A stretch of 64,000 nucleotides of DNA, from assembly GCF_003143855.1 (NCBI RefSeq), contig NZ_QFRK01000029.1, positions 42,626 to 106,625 of the forward strand. Reading direction: 5' to 3'. A program made the position numbers and the translations under genes. Every line of letters starts with the position of its first letter. The first letter of the stretch is position 1. Positions 16,526 to 24,513 of this stretch are shown piece by piece. Source of the stretch: Streptomyces sp. NWU339 (GTDB lineage Bacteria; Actinomycetota; Actinomycetes; Streptomycetales; Streptomycetaceae). Below the pieces are notes generated by a model, which was not told the DNA's origin, searched no databases, and saw only the letters and a list, made by a program, of their open reading frames with translations.

Positions 16526-17280
16526 CCGGTGGGCCGGTCACCGGCCGCCGCAGGGCGGGCCCCGCCGGGCTGCTGCTGGTCGCGGCGGCCGCCGCCTGGG
16601 TCTGGGTGGCGACGCGCTGGGGCGGCATGCAGGCGATGCCCGGCACCATGGGCCTGGGCCTGTCCGCTTTCCTGGCCGTGTGGACGCTGATGATGGCCGC
16701 GATGATGCTACCCGCCACGGCACCCGTCGCCGCTCTGTACGCACGCACCATGACCGTGCATCGGGCGCCGCGCATGGTCGTTTTCACGGTCGCCTACTTG
16801 CTCGTCTGGGCCGCGGCCGGGCTGCCGGCGTACGCGCTGGCCGTCGGCCTGGGCCGGGCGGCGAGTCTCCCCGCCGCCACGGGGACCGCGGTGGCCGCGA
16901 CCGTGTTCGCGGTCAGCGGCGTCTACCAGCTCACGCCCCTCAAGGACCGCTGCCTGGCGAGATGCCGCTCACCGATCGGGCTGATGCTGCGCTACGCCTC
17001 GTACCCGGGGCTCTCGCGCGATCTGCGTGCCGGAGCCCATCACGGGGCCTTCTGTCTGGGCTGCTGCTGGTCGCTCATGGTGCTGCTGGCGGCGTTCGGT
17101 CTGATGAACCTGTGGGCCATGGTGGTCCTGGCCGCCGTGATCACCGCCGAGAAGCTCGCTCCGGCCGGCCGCCTGGTGGCCCGTACCGTGGGTATCGCCT
17201 CGATCGCCCTGGCCGTCGCCGTCTTCTGGGTCCCGACGCTGGCTCCGGGCCTCACCGGTGGCGGTATGGCCGGGATGTGA
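16522..17280 (+). CDS. DUF2182 integral membrane protein
   Basis: The 252-residue protein has about seven hydrophobic segments. The family motif MMAAMMLPATAP lies in the second, YQLTPLKDRCLARCRSP in a cytoplasmic loop, and GAHHGAFCLGCCWSLM follows with clustered His and Cys likely to bind a metal. The GTG start overlaps the DUF1326 stop by four bases (GTGA), indicating translational coupling. The C-terminus is glycine- and methionine-rich (GGGMAGM), another possible metal ligand. Confidence 0.9.
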   Translation: MTGGPVTGRRRAGPAGLLLVAAAAAWVWVATRWGGMQAMPGTMGLGLSAFLAVWTLMMAAMMLPATAPVAALYARTMTVHRAPRMVVFTVAYLLVWAAAGLPAYALAVGLGRAASLPAATGTAVAATVFAVSGVYQLTPLKDRCLARCRSPIGLMLRYASYPGLSRDLRAGAHHGAFCLGCCWSLMVLLAAFGLMNLWAMVVLAAVITAEKLAPAGRLVARTVGIASIALAVAVFWVPTLAPGLTGGGMAGM

Positions 17281-17395
17281 GGACGGGCCCCGTCCCTCGG
17301 CTCCTTCCCGCAGCAGATGTGGTGGTCCTGCTGTGCAGGTGGAGGCGGACCACCACGTCACACGTCGCCGTCCCGTCAGTCGGACACGTACGCAG

Positions 17396-17564
17396 AACGG
17401 ATTCGGCACCCGTGCGGCCGGGAAGCCGCGCGAACACGTGAGAACCATGGAGGGTTGATTTCCCGGGCCAGACGCCGTGCTGCCAACGTCTCCGCAGGTC
17501 ACAGCACCGCTCCGGGAAAACTCCTCAAGCGGGTGTCGCAGGTTCGAATCCTGCCGGGGGCACA
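17396..17564 (+). repeat. Family A att-type repeat, copy 4
   Basis: CGGATTCGGCACCCGTGCGG and GCGCGAACACGTGAGAACC match family A. The tRNA-derived core at 17521-17564 is identical to copy 1. It is the rightmost copy seen and may mark the right boundary of the accreted island. Confidence 0.85.
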
Positions 17565-17579
17565 GAGAGACCCCTGGTC

Positions 17580-17610
17580 AGGGTCCCCCGTCCGGCGGAC
17601 GGGGGACCCT
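17580..17610 (+). terminator. Hairpin terminator after copy A4
   Basis: AGGGTCCCCCGTCCG and CGGACGGGGGACCCT form a 15-base stem with a minimal loop. Again a different stem sits at the conserved position. Confidence 0.8.
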
Positions 17611-18757
17611 GCGCTTGGAGCACGTCATCCAGCCGCTTCGTCGACCCGTGAGTCATGGTGATCCGTTCAAGGGCTGGCGGAACCCCGAAGCTGCCGAAGA
17701 CAGAAGAGAGTTCGCGCCAACCCCGGGGGCGACGATGGTCAGGTGGGCAGCTGCTTTCGATTCGCCGATCGGCGTGGTGCGGTGCGGTCGCGGTGTTCGT
17801 GCCGTACCGCTGCGAGAGTTCAGGCGTATCGCGCCTGGCGTACGGGATCCGGGGCGGCGGCCACGCCGGCCTCGATCTCGGCCACAGCGATCACCCTCGG
17901 AAAGCGGTTGTCATGAGGCAGTCGCACTCGTCCTGCACGAGATCGGGGACACCGATCGGATCCCGGTCGCTGAGCAGATGACGAAGGTTGTCTTGCACAT
18001 CCACTGGCCGCGTGCCCGCATCGTGGCGCCTTCGGTCCCACCGGTCGCGCCGGCTTCGGACTTGACCTCGGTCATTGCTATTTCACCGACCGGGCAGGTA
18101 TGCCACGGCCAATCAGGTGGCGAGGCGTCAGGATTCGACATCCCGGGCCTCAGCGCCGTGTGACCCGTCTCGGTGAAGGTAGGGCAAGGCAGCACTTTGA
18201 CCTGGGATGCCTCAGGTTGAGCGAGACGCCGGATGCCTGCCTCGCTCAATCCGAGGTTTCCGTCACGATCCCCTGGGCCTGTGGGCCAGGAAGCGGTGCA
18301 GCTCAGGAGCGACCTCACGCGATCGACGTCGATGCAGCACCGACCGATGCCTGAGCGGCCGTCATCATCCGTCTGTGGGCCGCCCTTCGACAGCCCACAG
18401 ACGGCCCGGGACCCCTTGGCCCGAAGCAGCTCGGGTGAGCCTTCAACCTTGGGCCGGCACGCCTCTTACCTGCTGCGAAGGCTGTTGATGAGCCAAGACT
18501 GGAAGTCCGTTCGGACCAGTAGGCCATAAGTGGACATACCGCCCACTGCTCGATACGGTCGAACTTACAGACGCCATAACTGCAGCAGTGCCAGCGAGCA
18601 GAGAAAATGGCGTCGCGCCAAAGGGCAAATTCATCGACCCGAATGGCGCCCAGCGCAAGGTTTAGATTCCAGTTCCCCGGTCCAGCGGAGTCAGTGACGC
18701 TCCCGACCGAAGGCCGGGCACTGTCGGCGCTCACCAGTCGCGAAAGGGAAGATAGCT
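17611..18757. other. No supported gene
   Basis: This is over 1.1 kb of mosaic sequence with stops in all frames. A stretch near 17700-17735 (GAGAGTTCGCGCC..CCCGGGGGCGACG) resembles one near 24170-24200. Otherwise nothing is recognised apart from the promoter region of the next gene. Confidence 0.5.
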
Positions 18758-19279
18758 ATGCGCGCAAAGCGAACCATCGCACTACTGGCATGCCCCCTGC
18801 TCGGAGCCGCCGCCCTTACGCTCCCATCCGTGGCCGTGTCACATGCCTCGGACACCTCGGTGACGTCCGCTTCCACAGGAGGCAAGCTCCAACCTCCTCC
18901 CACCCCGCAGCAGGGCACGCAAGACGGACGGGCGGACGGGGAAGCGGACGGCGCAAACTGCAAGTTCAAGGGGAAGAATTACCAGCTGCACAAATCCCCG
19001 AACGGGAACTCGCAGTACAAGGGGAACTATGAGTTCACCTACCAGTCGAGCTACAACGCCACCTGCGAAGAGGCCCCGGGGTCGATGACTCCAAATGGGC
19101 CCACCCCGCAGCAGGGCACGCAAGACGGACGGACGGACGGGGAAGCGGACGGCGCAAACTGCAAGTTCAAGGGGAAGAATTACCAGCTGCACAAATCCCC
19201 GAACGGGAACTCGCAGTACAAGGGGAACTATGAGTTCACCTACCAGTCGAGCTACAACGCCACCTGCGAAGAGGCGTAG
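18758..19279 (+). CDS. Secreted two-repeat cysteine protein
   Basis: The 173-residue protein has a signal peptide (cleavage near SHA, ~residue 30) and two copies of a ~58-residue unit joined by a short linker. Each unit reads PTPQQGTQDGR, then DGEADGANCKFKGKNYQLHK, ending NYEFTYQSSYNATCEEA, with one Cys pair that could form a disulfide. The repeats are hydrophilic, rich in Asn, Gly, Lys and Tyr. No known domain is recognised. The start follows GAAAGGGAAG. It lies between the last att copy and an IS701 remnant. Confidence 0.8.
   Translation: MRAKRTIALLACPLLGAAALTLPSVAVSHASDTSVTSASTGGKLQPPPTPQQGTQDGRADGEADGANCKFKGKNYQLHKSPNGNSQYKGNYEFTYQSSYNATCEEAPGSMTPNGPTPQQGTQDGRTDGEADGANCKFKGKNYQLHKSPNGNSQYKGNYEFTYQSSYNATCEEA
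18901..19272 (+). repeat. Near-identical 201-base tandem repeat inside the coding region
   Basis: The segment starting at 18901 and the one starting at 19102 match over ~170 bases with one obvious substitution (GGGCGG versus GGACGG). The period is 201 bases, i.e. 67 codons, in frame. Confidence 0.9.
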
Positions 19280-19404
19280 GCGACATCGCCTCGCGTCGGA
19301 CAGGCCGGGGTCTGCGAAGGGAGGCCCCGGCCCTCGACTGCACTGCGCGTCAGGCGGCCGTCACCGTGTCCGCCAACAACGCCAACAGCGCCGACCGTGA
19401 GCCG

Positions 19405-19520
19405 ACGGACGGTCAACACCCTTCCCCGGCAGGTGGCGTAGGCGAGGAACACACCGGCCTGGCTGTTCTCGATGCGTCCGGCGGTGCCGGTGTACTGCCG
19501 TTGCACGCCCGCCGAGGCGG
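19405..19520 (-). pseudogene. IS701-family transposase remnant
   Basis: The minus-strand frame reads AGVQRQYTGTAGRIENSQAG followed by VFLAYATCRGRVL, a hallmark segment of IS701 transposases (TGTAGRxENxQVGVFLAYA). Flanking parts are frameshifted or lost and no ends were found. Confidence 0.8.
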
Positions 19521-19851
19521 ACTCCTTCTTTCGGCCCGGCCCGGGCCGGGCGTGGTCGGCTTGTCCGGCCAGTACCAGTCGTCGGTCGTGCCCGGATCCG
19601 TGACCACGGCACGGCATCCCGCGGACAGCCGCCGGATCGCCTCCGCCGCCGGGACCGCCCCAGCCCGAACCGTGCCGCTCCTCGCTCAGGCGCACCCGCT
19701 CCGGCACCGGAACATCACCGTCCGGGCACCCGACGGCCGACGTGAGCCACCGGACCCATCACCTGAGTGAACAAGGGAACCGCTCGCGGACCACTCGGAG
19801 AAGCCGCCGGCCGCTTGGTGGGCGCGGGTGCTCAAGAGGTCCCGCACATCC

Positions 19852-20457
19852 TCACCGGCGGTGGACGCTGACGGCATAGCCGCCGCCGTCGTAAGGGGCG
19901 GCGTCCCAGGTGGCGAAGCGGTCGACGAGGGTGAGGCCGGCCGCGGCGCAGCAGTCGTCGTACTCCGGCAGCGTGATGCCGGGCGGCACGGGCAGGTGGG
20001 CCTCGTCCAGGCCGAAGCCGGCGACCAGCAGGCCGCCCGGACGCAGGGCCGCGGCCAGGCGCTCGACCACCGCGGCCTCGGTGCCGGGGGCGAGGAACGG
20101 GAAGACGTTGCCTGCGGCGACCACGAGGTCGAAGTCCGCCGCGATGCCGAGCAGGTCCGGCTCGAACCCGGCCAGATCGGCCTGGAACCAGGGCAGTCCC
20201 GGCGCCTGCTTCCGCGCCACCGCCAGCATCGACGCGTCGACGTCCACCCCGACACAGTCGTACCCGAGCTCCGCAAGCCGGATCATGACCCGTCCGGTAC
20301 CGCACCCGGCGTCCAGCACCCGCGCTCCGGCGGGCACGAGAGCCGCGCAGAACCGCGCCTCACCGTGCACGTCCTTCCCGCTACGGGCCAGGGCCGCGAA
20401 CCGTGCGGCGTAGTCCTCGCCGGACGTCTCCCCGGTCAATTCCCTCCAACGGCTCAT
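19852..20457 (-). CDS. Class I SAM-dependent methyltransferase
   Basis: The 201-residue protein carries motif I VLDAGCGTGRV, the acidic motif II DCVGVDVDASML and motif IV DLVVAAGNVFPF, the standard Rossmann methyltransferase series. The substrate is unknown. The start MSRWRELTG was preferred over one 19 codons upstream because that sequence looks non-coding. It is the first intact gene right of the accreted island. Confidence 0.85.
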   Translation of the reverse strand: MSRWRELTGETSGEDYAARFAALARSGKDVHGEARFCAALVPAGARVLDAGCGTGRVMIRLAELGYDCVGVDVDASMLAVARKQAPGLPWFQADLAGFEPDLLGIAADFDLVVAAGNVFPFLAPGTEAAVVERLAAALRPGGLLVAGFGLDEAHLPVPPGITLPEYDDCCAAAGLTLVDRFATWDAAPYDGGGYAVSVHRR

Positions 20458-20563
20458 GCGGCCAACTATAGGTCGGCCGTGTGCCGCTCGAAGGGCCCCG
20501 AAGAACCCGGACACCGGGGCCGGCCCGGCTGACTGCCCGGACCGGCGGAACGGGGTGTCCCGG

Positions 20564-22270
20564 TCAGCGGTGATACTCGGAGTTCTCCCCGTTCTCCCCG
20601 CTGCCGACGCAGGTTCCCGGGCCGGTCGTCACCGGCGGCCGTTCCTCGAGGATCCGCCGGGCGCGCACCTCTCCCCAGCTGATCTCGTACCAGGACGCCG
20701 TCGCCGGACCGAGCTCCTCCGCCAGGGGGCCGAGGACACAGGACCGCATGGGCTCCTCCAGTCTGTCCAGAGCCGGGACCGCGTCCGCCGAAAGGCCACG
20801 CGCGTAGTCCAGGTCGAACTTGTGGGTCTTCTCGTACCGCCGCACGTTGTTCTCGGCGATCAGCCCGTCGGGAGAGGCCAGGCCGAAGGCGAGGGCCCCG
20901 ACAGCGGCCGACGCGGCGACGGCGCGGGGCAGCCGACGTGCGCCCCGGATTCCGGCGACCATGATCAGCAGGATGACCAGGCCGAGCCACAGCTCCACGG
21001 TCACGACGGAGATCCGCAGCCGCGTCAGCCCGTACGCCTCGACGTACATGTCCATGCGCCGTACCGCCGAAGCGACCACGATCAGGGTGAGTGCGCAGAG
21101 GGTGCCGAGGACTCCCCGCACCAGGTTCCGGTCACCGGGCCCGCCGCGTGGTGCCCAGCGCAGTGCGAGGACGATGACCAGGAGGGTGAGGAGCGTGGCG
21201 ATGAGGAGTTGCCAGAAGCCCTGCCGCGCGTACTCGGAGTAGGTCTGGCCGGTCTTGTCCAGGACGGCCTCGTACCCGCCGAAGAGGACGGTGAGCTGGA
21301 TGACGTTGAAGACGGCGAACAGCACGCACAGCAGGAGCAGGGGAAGCGCCCATTCGCCCCGGCCGCGGGCGCTGCCCGGGCTGGGCTTGTACCTGTCCCA
21401 CTGCAGAGGGGCGGCGGCGGTGTGTGCCGCCGCGAGGGCACCGAGGAGTCCGAGGGCGAACAGCAGCAGGTGCCAGGGGCCGTCGCCGACGGACGTGTCC
21501 GGGACCAGCCTGCTCAGCAGATCGGCGAAGGCCGCGTCGGCCCCGGCGAACAGTGCGCCGAAGACGAGGAGGAGCACGGCCGTCACGGCAAGGGCGCGCA
21601 GTACGGAGCCCACGTTGTCGGAGGCCTTGCCGGCGCGGGCGCGCACTCCTCGCCATCCCCACGCGGCACCCTTGAACAACGAGTCGACCAGTCCGAAGGG
21701 GCTGAGCACGACGCCGGCCCAGGACCGCGAGTCGTGGAGGGCGAGCGATGCGAGACCGATGGCGGTGGCCACGGCGAGGAAAGAAGGCCACTGAGCGGCG
21801 CGGAGCACCGGAACCAACAGGAGGGCGAGTCCTCCGATGCCCCAGGCGAGCGTCCAGGGACGGGCCTGTACCCGGCCTGCCCGGCGCGCGGCGAAGTACG
21901 CGGTGAGCGTGGCCGGCAGGGCGACGAGGAACAGATTGACGCCCACACCCTCGTCGAGGAGCACCGTGCTGAGCACGCCGGTGGCGAGCGCCGCCCAGAG
22001 GACGGCGGTGCCCACGGTGGAGGGCGGTTCGCGGCGCAGGTCGGTTAACCAGAGATCGTGGGCGTAAGCGCCCGCGCCCACGGGTCCGGGGGCTTCGCCG
22101 GACCGCGTGTCCGTCGTCGCGCGCGACCTGCCTCCCGGTGGTGTTCCCACCCGCTGTGCTCCCGCCGTGTCGGCGGTCTCTCCCCCAGGTGTTCCAGGTG
22201 TTCCAGGTATTCGCCCCGACGGCCGGGACCGCTCGTACGGTTCGTCGGGCACAGGTGGTTTCTCTGTCAC
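20564..22270 (-). CDS. Polytopic membrane protein, DUF4153/DUF4173-like
   Basis: The protein has about 568 residues. A ~75-residue proline- and glycine-rich cytoplasmic N-terminus contains GTPGTPGGETADTAG. At least ten hydrophobic segments follow, and then a ~90-residue soluble C-terminus. The central RLVPDTSVGDGP..LLLFALGLLGAL region and VRRMDMYVEAYGLTRLRI match the DUF4153/DUF4173 family of unknown function. The GTG start at 22270 was chosen; another in-frame start lies 10 codons upstream. Confidence 0.8.
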   Translation of the reverse strand: MTEKPPVPDEPYERSRPSGRIPGTPGTPGGETADTAGAQRVGTPPGGRSRATTDTRSGEAPGPVGAGAYAHDLWLTDLRREPPSTVGTAVLWAALATGVLSTVLLDEGVGVNLFLVALPATLTAYFAARRAGRVQARPWTLAWGIGGLALLLVPVLRAAQWPSFLAVATAIGLASLALHDSRSWAGVVLSPFGLVDSLFKGAAWGWRGVRARAGKASDNVGSVLRALAVTAVLLLVFGALFAGADAAFADLLSRLVPDTSVGDGPWHLLLFALGLLGALAAAHTAAAPLQWDRYKPSPGSARGRGEWALPLLLLCVLFAVFNVIQLTVLFGGYEAVLDKTGQTYSEYARQGFWQLLIATLLTLLVIVLALRWAPRGGPGDRNLVRGVLGTLCALTLIVVASAVRRMDMYVEAYGLTRLRISVVTVELWLGLVILLIMVAGIRGARRLPRAVAASAAVGALAFGLASPDGLIAENNVRRYEKTHKFDLDYARGLSADAVPALDRLEEPMRSCVLGPLAEELGPATASWYEISWGEVRARRILEERPPVTTGPGTCVGSGENGENSEYHR

Positions 22271-22458
22271 GGGACCCCCTCCCAACCGGCCCCCGAACAC
22301 ATGTACTCGGGTACATCGAGCGGGTACCGGTGTCGCTTGCGAAGCCGACCGCCATGATCGGCAGGGCGGCGTGCCCGCAAGAGTAGCGGGACCGACGGGG
22401 ACGTCCGCGCTCGCGCAGCCCCCGAAGGCACGGCGTATCCGGTGGCCCGCCGTTCACC

Positions 22459-23010
22459 TTCGGGGCCGGCGAGCCGATGGCCGCCGTCGCCCGCGGCCGG
22501 TGGCCCGAGGCGGACTTCCGGATCGCGGGGGCGTACGGCTTGCCGCGGCCGGACGCCTCGGTGGACGGCTACCGCGCCGACAAAGTGTTCCACGAACTGG
22601 CCGAGCCAGGGCGGGCGTTGACAGAGGCCCGCAGGGTTCTCGCGCCCGGAGGGCGGATCGTCCTGGTCGGCCGGGACTGGGACACCATCGTCATCGACTC
22701 CGACGATCCGGCCCTCACCCGCACCGTCGTGCACGCCCGCGCAGACCTGATCGCCGTCCCGCCCGCCGGTACCGCCCCCTTCTCCTGGACGCCGGCTTCG
22801 ACCACGTGACGGTCGAGGTGCACACCGGAGTGTTCACCGGACCGGAGATGTCGCCCTCGCTCACCGGACCGGCCGAAGGAGCCCGCTTCGCCGGCGCCAT
22901 CACACGCGAGCAGGCGGACAGCGGGATCGCTGAGCAGCGGGCACGGGCCGAGGCCGACCGGCTCTTCCTGGCGCTGCCGATGTTCACGGCCGCGGCGACC
23001 ACAGCACGGT
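22459..23010 (+). pseudogene. SAM methyltransferase pseudogene
   Basis: The first frame reads FRIAGAYGLPRPDASVDGY, then ARRVLAPGGRIVLVGRDWD, the second half of a UbiE/Coq5-like methyltransferase. Near 22790 the sense continues in another frame (LLLDAGFDHVTVEVHTGVF, then AITREQADSGIAEQRARAEA). The N-terminal SAM-binding glycine motif is missing. It is therefore truncated and frameshifted. Confidence 0.7.
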
Positions 23011-23285
23011 GGACGAGGCACATCAGAGCCCCCATCAGACCCGGAGCGGTTCACCCCCGACCAAGGGCGCACGTCGGTCGCTCGTACGCCAGGTGCCGTC
23101 CCAGGGCGGGGGCGTCGCCCGTGGAGTCGCGGCCGGTCTGCGGGCCCGCAGGTTTCTCAGCATGATCGTGACTCGCACGACCTGCTGGAACGTCGACCCC
23201 GCGCGGGCCTCCGGAGACGCGTGCGCAGACCGGTCCTGCCGGGGCGCTTCCAGCGTGGTCGCCCTCGGCGGCGCGCTCGGTCGGC

Positions 23286-23360
23286 TCAGGCGTTGGGACG
23301 CTTGCCGTGGTTGGCCTTCTTCTTCTTGCGACCGCGTCGTTTATTGGCTCGCTTGGCCAT
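23286..23360 (-). CDS. Ribosomal protein bL37 (24 residues)
   Basis: The 24-codon gene encodes MAKRANKRRGRKKKKANHGK followed by RPNA. This matches the tiny actinobacterial large-subunit protein bL37 first seen in mycobacterial ribosome structures; the family assignment is from memory. The start is supported by GGGAG nine bases upstream. An in-frame ATG three codons earlier lacks spacing to that site. Genes this short are commonly missed by annotation. Confidence 0.75.
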   Translation of the reverse strand: MAKRANKRRGRKKKKANHGKRPNA

Positions 23361-23498
23361 GGCGCACATCTCCCTGATCGGGACTCTTCCTGCCTCCGCC
23401 AGTCTAGGTTCGGCCCTGCGGGTCCGCACCAGTGGTGAGGCGGCCCTTACGGGATGGGGCACACCCCGCGCGGTAACGCGCGCCACCCGCAATGCCGT

Positions 23499-24056
23499 TC
23501 ACTCGCCGTCGGCGGCGGGCTCGGCCTCCTCCCGTTCGTCGTCCGGTCCCCGGGCCCGCACCCGCTGGACGTGCTCCAGGGACTCGCGCAGTTCGGTGAG
23601 CCAGTCGTCGGTGTGCCGCTGGACCAGGCGCACGCACCAGGCCAGCGCCTCGCTGCGGCTGCGGGCCACCCCGCCGGCGATCAGCGTGTCGAGGACCAGG
23701 CGCTCCGGCTGGCGCAGCCGGGTCATGACGGGCGCGGCGACATGGGTGAACAGGGCGCGCCGCCCGGCGCACTCCACCCCCCAGGAGACCTTCCGGCCGA
23801 AGCGGTGCTCCGCGTCCCGGGCGATGGCGATCCGGGCGTCCCGGGTGCGTTCCCGGAACTCCTGGATCCGGCCCTCGACGGCCGCGTCCCGCTCGGCCGG
23901 AGAGGCGTCCTCGACCGGCCGGGGCCCGGGAATGCGCCCGATCACCGTGATCTCCTCGCGGTCCACCGTGACCTCGGCCAGTTCCTCGAAGAGGTCGTCG
24001 GGGAGCCGGCCGGTGAACCAGCCCCGCAGTTGCTCTCGCTGTTGTTCTGTAATCAT
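23499..24056 (-). CDS. Conserved hypothetical protein
   Basis: The 185-residue soluble protein starts MITEQQREQLRGWFTGRLPD and contains VTVDREEITVIGRI. A long charged helical middle (EGRIQEFRERTRDARIAIAR) follows, then RSRSEALAWCVRLVQRHTDD, which looks like a ribbon-helix-helix or helical dimerisation segment. The function is unknown. The start codon lies inside a GTAATC/GATTAC inverted repeat at 24049-24070, possibly an autoregulatory site. A longer form starting at 24089 is possible. Confidence 0.7.
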   Translation of the reverse strand: MITEQQREQLRGWFTGRLPDDLFEELAEVTVDREEITVIGRIPGPRPVEDASPAERDAAVEGRIQEFRERTRDARIAIARDAEHRFGRKVSWGVECAGRRALFTHVAAPVMTRLRQPERLVLDTLIAGGVARSRSEALAWCVRLVQRHTDDWLTELRESLEHVQRVRARGPDDEREEAEPAADGE

Positions 24057-24141
24057 GTAATGACGATTACTCGGCATCTTCATGAACACAAGGGATGGCG
24101 GAACGGTCCGCCGACAGCGGAATCTGAATGCTTCAGGCCCA

Positions 24142-24335
24142 TTACCGACCTTGAAGGCGTGATGTCGTCAGAGAGCTCGCGCCGATCCCGGAGGCGACGC
24201 CGCCAGGGTCGCCCGTGCCCCGCAGTACCGCCTGCAGCTTCTCCTCCCACGGATTGACCACCAGGGCCCCGGTTCGGGCCAGGTGTTCGATGGTGCGGGT
24301 GGCGACCGTCCACCCGTTGGCCGGGGCGGTGGGTC
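24142..24335 (-). pseudogene. Possible C-terminal gene remnant
   Basis: The minus-strand frame reads GWTVATRTIEHLARTGALVV followed by NPWEEKLQAVLRG, with protein-like composition. A neighbouring frame upstream gives GLRAALTLHKTLKATGTGID. Together they suggest a frameshifted gene end. The family was not recognised. Confidence 0.25.
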
Positions 24336-24513
24336 GATGCCGGTGCCTGTGGCCTTGAGCGTCTTGTGGAGGGTCAGGGCGGCCCGCAGGCCGCTGTGCC
24401 CGCACTGCGGTCGGCAGGGGTGGCGGGCGCGGTCCGGTGTGCTCGCGGTCGGCCTCGAGGGACTCGTCACCGGCGTCGCGGCGGCCGGTGTCCGTACGTG
24501 CCACGATGCTGGC

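Noticed and set aside
18901..19272. CRISPR-like repeat
   Set aside because: Two units of 201 bases in frame inside a secreted protein gene, without short spacers.
20456..22048. 530-codon open frame on the plus strand
   Set aside because: Antisense to the DUF4153-like membrane protein, with glutamate/glycine-rich composition typical of a GC shadow.
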